Below, one piece after another: positions 46,762 to 56,500 of a stretch of 64,000 nucleotides of DNA (position 1 is the stretch's first letter; each line of letters starts with the position of its first letter). The stretch spans positions 122,640 to 186,639 of the forward strand of contig UESW01004556.1 of the NCBI GenBank assembly GCA_900491605.1, in the 5' to 3' direction. The position numbers and the translations under genes are program-made. Below the pieces are notes generated by a model. The model was not told the DNA's origin and searched no databases. It saw only the letters and a program-made list of their open reading frames with translations. The DNA is from Calamus simplicifolius. Taxonomy: Eukaryota > Streptophyta > Magnoliopsida > Arecales > Arecaceae.

Positions 46762-48318
46762 ATGAGCGGGGCTCGCTCGTGGATGTATGCAAGGATAAAA
46801 GATGGCTTGCTTAATCCAGATTACGGTTCACTTGCCATACGAAGCGAGCATAGCTGGTCCCGTGCAGTATCGCTGGATGTATCCTTTCGAGAGGTAAATA
46901 TGTACATCATTAAGACATGTTGACATTTCAAATATTATTTCATTGAGAAAATTGGTTAATTTTTTGTCTCAACTTTACATATAGGTACCTTAAGAAGTTA
47001 AAAAATAATGTGCGTAATAAGGCAAGGGTTGAAGGTTCTATATGCAATGCACACTTGGTCGAAGAAGTTTCAGCTTTTGCCTCGCATTACTTTGAGGGTC
47101 ACGTCCACACAAGAAGCCAAAATCTTGGTCGTAACGATGACGTATGTGTGGACGAAGGAGAACCTAATGGCGGTAGAATATCAATTTTTAAAGGTATCGG
47201 CCATTCATTTGGGGGGCAGAAGTCAAGAAATCTTAGCGATATGGAGTATAATGCAGCACATTATTACATCCTAATGAACTGTAGAGAAGTCGATCCATAT
47301 ATTGAGTAAGTGTATACTTCAATGCTTAATTGAAACTTCTAATTTAAATTAATATACCATAATATTTAATTGCTAACATATGTTTTAATCTTATCATCCC
47401 ATAAGGATGTATTGTGATAGACAACGACAGATAAATCCCAACATCAGTCAAGTTGCAATTCAGCAGAAGTTAGAAACGGAGTTCGCTTACTGGTTTTATG
47501 AATTTGTGAGTAGTATCACTCAATCAATTTCAATCATGGCTTTTATTTTTTGAATTGGTTATGAATAGCTTATTAATTTATAGGTAAATGGTCCATGGTC
47601 CACAACCGACAATATTTTCATTAAATGTCTATCGCAATGGCCATTGAAGACCGTAACAACCTCTACTGGCTATTTTGTTAATGGGTACAAATTTCAGATT
47701 GAATGATTAGCAGCTTCAAGAGGCACGCAGAATTGGGGCGTGTGTGTTAAAGGAGAATGTGTTGGAGCAAATATGCAGGATTATTATGGAAAGTTAGTAG
47801 AGGTGGTTGAAGTTGAATATCCCGGTTGGCCTATGAAACGAACCGTATTGTTTCGTTGTGATTGGTTCGATCCGATAGTTCCTGTGGGCAAAAGGGTTCA
47901 TAACGACTACAATTTAGTTGAAGTGAACCATCGACGAAGATTGCAAAAATATGAACCATTCATCCTTGCATCCCAAGCTCAGCAAGTGTTTTACTGCGGA
48001 TATCCAAGTTTGCGCAACGACAAGCGAGATTGGTGGGCTGTTTCTAAAATCGTCCCACGTTCAACAATCGTATTAGAGGAGAGTTCATCAAGCCAATCAG
48101 CCGAGTGCCCTGCATTTCAAGAGGATGAGATGGAAATGCATGCAATTGAGGATGACACAAGGGCTCCTGAAATATCACTTAGAGATCCAAATGGTGATGT
48201 CCAAGAAATAGCAGATGCAAATGTTCGGTTTCCTTCCGATGATAATGAAACTGAATCGCAGTCCGATACGGCATCGGATGTTGAACCAAGATTTCACGAA
48301 ACAAATGAAACCGACTAA
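46762..48318 (+). pseudogene. TNP2-type CACTA transposase, core deleted (transposase-associated, DUF4218 and DUF4216 parts)
   Basis: Exon 1 (46762-46893) starts MSGARSWMYARIKDGLLNPD, the transposase-associated N-terminus, then jumps out of frame to HLPYEASIAGPVQYRWMYPF of the DUF4218 region, so the whole TNP2 catalytic core is missing. Exon 2 (46985-47305) continues DUF4218 (YLKKLKNNVRNKARVEGSI, FASHYFEGHV). Exon 3 (47406-47505) and exon 4 (47584-48318) give DUF4216: VLFRCDWFDPIVPVGKRVHN and LASQAQQVFYCGYP, then an acidic tail. All introns keep GT..AG. An in-frame TGA at 47704-47706 interrupts exon 4. The intact protein would cut and move CACTA ends; this copy cannot. Confidence 0.88.
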
Positions 48319-48421
48319 ACATAGAGGTTTTTTTAAATTCAATTTATTTTTATATAGGTTATATTTTTACATATTCAATCATTAATCGTAATTACATTCA
48401 TGAATCTTTAGTATTTTCAGT

Positions 48422-49940
48422 ATGATGGGCCGAGGTAGATCTACCGACGACGGATGAAGTGAGCAGGGACGTAGCCCTGCCGCATCAGATCACATGAGCT
48501 TTGGAGATGGAGAGTTTCAATCTCCACACATCGCACAACCTCCGATCTCTTCAACAGTCGGCGGTGATCCTGCATTGGTATTATCATCCAGCCGATCGGC
48601 ACAGACCTTCGAGAGTTCTTCCATCGTCGGCCGCACCGTACTTCGACTTGGATGCTCATGGGCTGTAAGTATATACTAATTAAAAATATATGTTTATGTT
48701 TTTAAGTCAATTACTTATAAACATGCATTTTTTTAACAGATTTCTTGAGCAGCATCATGTATCGAGCCACATCAGCTCCATATTTCAGAGGCGTGCGGAT
48801 CCCAGTGGCTACGATTGGCGCCATGTATCTGCAGCCACGAGGGAGTTTTATTTTTCAGAGTTTAGGTAAACTTATTAAATACAATTTATCACTATATAAA
48901 ATTTCTTAATCTTAATAAATTCTGAAACTAACTATTTATTTTAATGCAGAAAAAGTTTACGTGGGACCCTGCCAGCCATGATGCCATTAGGGCAGCATGG
49001 GAAGCTCTTACGGGACGCCGATACTCCGACATGCTTCATCGTTGGAGGTCATCGGGTCACCGTCCTGCGCATGTGCCAGAGGGTATTTGGCACGAGTGGC
49101 AGCAGGTTGGCAGTCCGATGGCTGGCGCAGGAGGTCCGCATCAGCCAGCACGAACGCCGATCCGAGAGGGGCGGTCTTGGCACGGGTCTCTCCCGCCACA
49201 CTTCGGGCTCCATTTCGATTCAGGAGCACAGACGCCGTATGGTAAGAAAACATAAATAATTTAATTACTAATTTAGTTATTTACAAATACTTACTTTAAT
49301 ATCAATTTTTCTATTGTTATAGTCTGAGCAGGAGGGCGGAGATCCTGGTGAGTTTCGTCTATTCAGGGCGACACACACCAGGACGGACGGTTCCTGGGTC
49401 GATACACGATCATGGAAGGTTGCGGTAAGAAATTAGCTTTATGTAGTATGTTTAATTTCTAAAATTTTATTTAGAGAAATTTATTGATTCATTTATTGTT
49501 GATTTTATAATTCAAAGACACGAGTCGAGGAGCTTCACTCCCAGGCATCGCAAGTCGACTCTACTGATGGGGGGACGCCCATCGAACTCTCAGCAGAGGA
49601 GAGTCGACGTGTATTTTTGGAGGCTGTTGGTGCCCAGCCGCGAGACCGCAGGGTCTATGTTCTGGGCACTAGAGCTTCTGCATATTTTCCCCATTAGGCC
49701 TCCAGCTCGCGATATTCTGGCGATATTCCTGCCGAGCGTTTAGACGACATTCGAAGATCTATCACGGAGGAGGTTCGTCAGGATGTTCGATAGGAGTTTG
49801 AGCATGAGTTCGAGCAGCGTACGGGAGGCCTTCAGCAGGAGCTTGCAGACGTGCGAGAGCAGATGCGTCAGTTGCAGGATATGGTTGCCGCATGTCGTAG
49901 GGTTTCCAGCCTCCACGTGATCGTGCTGATTCTTGATGTA
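48422..49940 (+). pseudogene. CACTA-2 second gene: tnpA / plant transposase (Ptta/En/Spm) family
   Basis: Five exons with GT..AG introns: about 48422-48664, 48740-48865, 48950-49241, 49323-49425 and 49518-49940. They include FLEQHHVSSHISSIFQRR, KFTWDPASHDAIRAAWEALT, YSDMLHRWRSSGHRPAHVPE, GSISIQEHRRRM, EFRLFRATHTRTDGSWVDTR, and a C-terminal coiled coil (FEHEFEQRTGGLQQELADVR). This is the Ptta/En/Spm family that binds the subterminal repeats. It is broken by a TGA near 48453, a frame change near 49105, and stops near 49694 and 49790. It lies about 100 bp after the TNP2-type gene on the same strand. Confidence 0.82.
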
Positions 49941-50114
49941 TTTTTTTTTCTTTACTTTTTATTTTTTGTACATAAAAACTTTAAAATTTTAATATATTAA
50001 TTATTTTTGAAATTGAATGATGAATGTTTGGATCAATATGAGTTATGAATGTTTCGATCAATATTTAAATGCAATGAAATTGTATTAACCGTTTTAATTT
50101 TTAATATTTTATTT

Positions 50115-50680
50115 TTTTAAAAAAAATTAATTAGCGATGCATTAGCGATTGAAATTGCATCGCTAATATTTTTAAAATATTATTATTAAATATTACGATG
50201 CAATGACCTGGCGTCGCAATATTTTAAAAAAAATTAATTAGCGATGCATTAGCGACTAAATTGCCGCTAATATATCTAAAATATTATTATTAAATATTGC
50301 GACGCAATGACCTGGCGTCGCAATATTTAAAAAAAAATTAATTAGCGATGCATTAGCGACTCAAATTGCGTCGCTATTATATCTAAAGTATTATTATTAA
50401 ATATTATGAATATTTAATAATATATTAAATATTAAAAATTAGTTTTAAATTTAGCGATGCATTTAGGATGCATCGCAATATTGCGATGCATTTAGTTGTG
50501 TCGCAATATATTGTGACGCATTTGTGCATCGCAGAGCGTCGCTGTTAAGCGACGCAATTGCGACAAATTAAGATTGCGACGATGATCTCAGCGACGCCGT
50601 CATTGCGTCGCTAATGCATCACAATAGCATGTTTAGCGATGCATTAACGACGCATTTAGGCGTCGCTATATTTTTTTTCT
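50115..50680. repeat. CACTA-2 right subterminal repeats
   Basis: Copies of ATTAGCGATGCATTAGCGA and ATTGCGACGCAATGACCTGG CGTCGCAATATT-type units of about 105 bp, then dense GCGACGC motifs to the right end. Confidence 0.9.
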
Positions 50681-52188
50681 CTTGTAGTGTTAATTCTTGA
50701 AAATTTAGTGATCTTATGAAGCTTTGAGGAAGTAGATACATGAATAGGTTTGAGCTACTACAAACAAAAATACTTTTTTGTTGATTGAACTAATTTTATA
50801 GAACACAAATTTTGATGGAACTTCTAAAGATGCAAGTTATTATATTTGAGTTAGATTATTGAGTTTCTTCTATAATCATTGGTAATTGTTAGGTTTAAAA
50901 TTTAATTCCATAAGTGGAGTTTTGAATGGATAAAGAGTCCTTTAATAATTCAACCAACCTAGATCCTCCCACTCAACATAATATAACATTTCAGGGCATG
51001 TTAATCCATGTTCACATCATAGAATTATGCATGCATTTAATCACATCATATGCATACTAAAATTTCATAATAAGCATTCTAATAATAATATATCATGAAT
51101 AATATTTCAAGAAATAAATAGGTTATATAATACAAAGACATTTGTTTTTCAAAATTTTCAAAATTTATTTATATCAAATATTATGCAAATTTCAAATCAT
51201 GCATTGCATAACAAGATTATAGCTTTCTCAATTTTTTCTAATATTCCATATAAAAAAATAGAATAATTTTAGTCAGAGTGAAAATAAATATTGTAGAATC
51301 TTTTGAAATATGATTTATAAAGAATAGCACATGACAAACAACTTAAACCTTCCACTGGGGCCATATAATTGAGTCCTAGAGTAATATCAGTCAAGAGAAG
51401 TCTAACTTCATGGATTTCTAGCCAATTTTGTTTACATGTAACTCACAATACTTGATTAAAGCATTGTAAGGCATACTACATCACAGCCTTGTCATGGGCA
51501 CATGTTGACACTATGTATGTGCCATGTCACCAATATGCTGGCATTATAGAGGAAACTATATTTATGACACATCAATGCCAAGTCGGTGATACATAGAAAA
51601 CACTTCAATATGGCAGTGCCATGTGGCATTTTTTTTTTGGTGCATGTCATCGCTACCACATGGAAATTGCATCTGTGTCATGGCCTTGCCATATGACAGC
51701 CCTCGTCACTAGCAAAATGTATCAAATACTAAACACATGGCAACAAGAGAAAAAATAGATCATGATATTTAATTAATTTTTAAGAAATGCCACTCAGCCC
51801 TTTCTTCTCCTCCTACAAAATTGTTTGGACTGCTTGATTTTGACCCTAATATCTATCTTGATGCCAGCAAAATGGGGTGTGTGACCACTCATTGGGAAAC
51901 TCTTATAATGTACAACATGTCCATTACAACCAAGGATTATACAATCTCTTGGTTTGAAAACAAGGATCATTCAAATAATACAAGTCTAAAACTATGATAA
52001 AAAATTGTAGCTCATTTTTCTCTTAAACTACATGTTGGATTTGGCTAAAAAATTCAGAAATAATTACACTATAATAAGCTTTCAGATGTGCAACAATCAT
52101 ATCTTAACATTGAGTATATGAAAGGTTGCCACTAGATACAATTATGATTTTATTAATGGCCAACTTGTATAAGCCAATGATTATACAT

Positions 52189-52190
<2 letters not shown>

Positions 52191-52232
<42 letters not shown>
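52191..52232. repeat. (AT)n microsatellite
   Basis: About 21 uninterrupted AT dinucleotides. Confidence 0.95.
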
Positions 52233-52235
<3 letters not shown>

Positions 52236-53237
52236 CAAAGAATAAAAATTACGTATAGTGAAATATGAGTATAAGAAAATATAAATAAACAATTGTAGTC
52301 ATTTGTAAAAAGGTATTATCAATTGAGAATAAATTATGAAAAGTACATCTTAAATTGTTTGAAAATTGATTGCATAAACCTATGAGTGCACTGATGCGAA
52401 TGAATAAAGTGATAAGTATATAAGGAAAAAGAGGTCTGAATTAATGATTTGATAAGTATAGAAGGAAAAATATGTGCGAATGAATAATTTGATAATTGTA
52501 AAAGGAAAAAGAGTTAAAAATAGTCTAAAAATTAGAAAGAAAAAAAATAATAAATACAATTTAATTTCTTTATATCTTACCAAAAATATGGCTCTAAAGA
52601 ATAAAAAAAAGTTTCATATAATCGGTCCTAACTAGTTTGAGATTAAGACTTTATTATTATCATTGACAAACAAATAGTAAATTTAAATGAATATGCATAT
52701 ATAATTTTAAATATTTACAAAGATATACATGCCAAAAAAAACTAATATATAAGATATATAGACAAATAGTAAATTTTGTAAAGATATACACAATTTTACT
52801 TATTTATAAAGATATACATACCCCAAAAAAAAAAAAATCATACTTTTAAATATATTATATCATTATATAAGTTTGATCCTCTATGAACCCTTAGGCTAAA
52901 GGATCCTTAGCTAAACCTAACCAAATCTGCTGGTGGGTTTAGACTGGCAGACCCCTTGCCCCATGAATCCACCAGAGGATCAGGTCTCGTCAGGTGGGTT
53001 AAACATCCAACCCGCATGGGATTTTTAATTTGTGAAGAAACAAAATCATTCATCACCAAATAGGCCTCAATTCATCAAATTATTTGTCTTTCGAAACACT
53101 TTCAAACATTCAAATGTAAATAAAAAGTAAGAAATGTGATGCCCTATGTAAAAGGTGCTACGGTTGAGCACTCTTTTAAGTTTGTGAAAAAATATAGGGC
53201 CATAATTCAATCCCAAAATACATTGCTGGTCTCACAT

Positions 53238-53240
53238 TAA

Positions 53241-53309
<69 letters not shown>
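53238..53309. repeat. (TAA)n microsatellite
   Basis: About 23-24 uninterrupted AAT/TAA trinucleotides. It gives the poly-Tyr and poly-Leu stretches in minus-strand shadow ORFs. Confidence 0.95.
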
Positions 53310-53599
53310 TGTCTATTAACGCATAAGTCATGAGGGACACCATTTTCAAAAATTTCATGCCCTTGGACCACGCCAACAAGTTTACATAATTCAACAAAAT
53401 TCTTCTTTCTGGAAACCAAAATGGGACAGCCGTCATCCAGATCTGGGGGACACTGGGTAACATCAGTATTTCTAAGATGTACTAAGCAAACAAAACGCTA
53501 GGTAGCATGCATCCAAATCTCTAATCAGAAAAGGGGCAACAGAGATTGGGAGTGCAGCTCGATGAAATACCATGATCATAGGTCTCTGTCAATCCAATC

Positions 53600-56500
53600 T
53601 TCAAATTCCTTGTATTTCTGACACTTCTGCATTGAGTGAATAATCTCTTGGACAAACATCCTTTCTCAGCAGAATATCTCTCGCCTACCAACTCCAGAAC
53701 TCCCCATCGCTGAAGGATTTCTCAAATGCATGACAGTGCAAAGACCAGTCTATACATCCATTTCAAGATCATCATCCACTACTGCATTGCCACCACCTAG
53801 AATTTAATCAATTGTATTATTTATGCAGCTCGCTCTTGCCTAGACAGGACACGCAACAAATTAGTGCAAATAGGGAAACAAAGTTAGAGAGTGAATGCAA
53901 AATAACAAAATTTAAAGTCACACCTTTACTCCAATGGCCAGTGTTGTTTTGACCTTCACCAGTTCACCTAACCTTAGTGAACCTCCTTTGTTATCTTTGA
54001 CAGAGATCACTGGGACCCGCCTTGAGGATGCCAAGCTTGGTATATGCTTTGTTAACCACCGTGGGTTGCAATCAGAGGCTAAAAGCACAGCCTACACCAT
54101 TACACAAAAAACTGATGATGTGCAAAGAGGAGATGACAATACTGAAGATAAGCATTCCTCATTTTCATTTTAGAAATGTCACTGGAAAACCAAATTTATA
54201 TGTTAACTGAAAGTAATGCAGTGCAGCGATTTGTTGATTAGAAAAAAGAAATAGAAATATTCATGGTAGCAATAACTAAACTTACAGGCACTATAAGGGC
54301 ATCCAGATTTGGAGAAAAGGTAAAAATTACTCAGATGATTGCAGTGACCAAATCAGATTATTCCTCAAATTATGGGCATTATGGTTACTCAATCACCTCA
54401 AAAGTCCTCATTTAGCTATCATATATTTGTAAATTACATTGCAAATAATGAAACACTTGTTTCTTTGAAGTGCTTCCTAGCCTGAGAGAACTGGAAACAA
54501 GCCTCATCTCCATACACACGTACCTAAATCCATTTTTTACCACCAGCTTTCATCTTCATGCCTCCATATTCTTATAGACGCTGTATATTGCTTTGAAGTA
54601 CTGTTTGGCCATTGAACTGGAGAAAACCACAAAGCATGGGCTCACCAACAATAAATGCATCTCATATATTATGCTCTTTTTTCATCCCTTCTTTCTTTTG
54701 CTTCATATTCAGTTAGAGCAAGAACCCCATACCCAAACAACAAAATGCCTCCAAAGAAAAAGAAAGAATGAAAGAAAGAAAAACTTGGGGCTCCACTTTG
54801 TAGCAGTAAACCATCAAAGAAAATGTAAGCATTTCAACAGTCCAACTGTAAATGCTGGCGATAACTTACTGCCCTTCCAAACTGATGCATTTATTATCCA
54901 AAGGCATAAAATAATTACAAATTCCAACAAACAAGGACAGGGTTCGCAGCTAAACATTCTAATTTTCTAATGACAACCATGCATGGATATAGTTAAACAT
55001 CACAGAAATTCTTAAATTAAACTACCCATTTGTAAGGGTTCAAAAAAAAAGATGAATCTTTTGTCAATAGTTCAAAAACACAATAACCAGGCATTAAGAC
55101 TATCTTTAGTGTTTTAAGAAAATCTGTCAGTAAGCAAATAATCAGAATCCATAAATGGTGTGCAGCATTCTTAAGAAATTTACAAAAGAAGTATCATCTG
55201 ACAAAAAGGAGGAAGATCTAGCATACACCACTAGAAGCAGTAGGATCAGTCACTAATATTTCACTACAATTGCAGGACAATCTATAAAGTTACTTATAAA
55301 CTGATTTGAGAACTGTAAAGGTTCCTTGCCATTGTATCAACACATTCATCCCAATAGATCATCATAAAATGGTTTAATTTATGTAGATTCAGAAAATAAA
55401 TCAATCACTCAAAAGTAACAACTTTGAAAGGAGCAGTGCTACCAATTCCTGCTCAGTTGGATTAGAGAAATGATGAGGGTAGGTAGATGTCAAAAAGGCT
55501 TTGTGAGGTGTTCAGCCCCTTGCACAGCACCATTTCAAATGCTCTTTCAGGAGAAAGGATTGGAGTGGAGACCTTTAGCATTTTTCCTTTTAAAAGGTGT
55601 TTATGAATCCAAATTTTGCATTATAAAGAAATGGAAGAAATTTTTACACTGATTTCTTGTGAAAGATGCTCGTGAATTGGCACCGACTTGGATGCGTACA
55701 AGATTATTGTTTTTCGCATTGGGAAAAAGAAACAACCTTTCTAGTTAAGACAAATTTTATATGGAATGCAAGGTGGCAAAGAAGTAGATCTATACAAGAT
55801 GAGGAATATGATTTAACCTGAAGGGGAACCAAAGGAGCTCTACGAAGGCCACTCTTTGTCTCACTCTTCGTCTCAGGCTCTTGTATAGAATGAACCTGCA
55901 TCTCACCTTGAGGCATCCTCTCGAGCACACGGGTGACATCATTGACCCCAATAGCAAATTGGTGCTACAAGTAAACATATAAGTGTTATTCATAGAATTT
56001 TAGAAAGGGTATGGATATATTATCCCTAGCATTCACTAAATGCATAAACATTCTCGAAAAAGAGAGCCTTCTAGGTTTTCTTGGAATCAAAACTGATGAT
56101 GCCTGATCGCCAGACTCGGACGTAGGGAAGAAAAGTCTGGTCGCTTGCTGGGTCCTCGCCTAGCTGGATGACCTGCAAGAAGTCCCGGGACCGAAGGGGT
56201 GCTCCGGTAGGGATCCTTTGATGCCCAAGTTAGCAACCAAGGCCACAGCTGAAGGAGAGCTCGAGGAAGCTCCTTAGGGTAGAGAAGACTCCGAGGGATG
56301 AAGTTTCTCTGGAATGATAGAGTAAGAGAGGTCGTGTGTACGCATACCTGAGTCTCCAGTGGACTTACCCTTTTATAGGCAGTTGAAATGTGCATGGGGG
56401 TTAACCACATGAAATTCCATGAGGGAGAGATGTCCGCGGGACACGTGGGGGTTACGTGAATTTGGGCTGATCGGTAGGTCTTATCCCATCGGAGAGGGAA

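Larger units (their letters stand above)
41524..50689 (+). mobile_element. CACTA-2: 9.2-kb CACTA transposon with decayed transposase genes
   Basis: The left end is TACTACAAGAAAATGCTGAA (first base T, not C). The right end, read on the minus strand, is CACTACAAGAGAAAAAAAAT. A TTA duplication flanks it (41521-41523 and 50690-50692). Both subterminal zones are full of GCGACGCAA/TTGCGTCGC motifs. Inside are a GC-rich 85-bp tandem array, a TATA-containing promoter region, and remnants of the two usual CACTA genes on the plus strand. Its subterminal motif differs from that of CACTA-1, so the two belong to different families. Confidence 0.93.
50693..53600. other. AT-rich intergenic DNA
   Basis: No gene supported. 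Contains an (AT)n run (52191-52232), poly-A stretches and a (TAA)n run (53238-53309). A stretch at 51480-51720 has repeated CATGTCA/ATGGCA/TGCCATGT motifs without clear structure. Confidence 0.5.

Noticed and set aside
53176..53463. ORFs with poly-Tyr and poly-Leu
   Set aside because: Products of the (TAA)n microsatellite.
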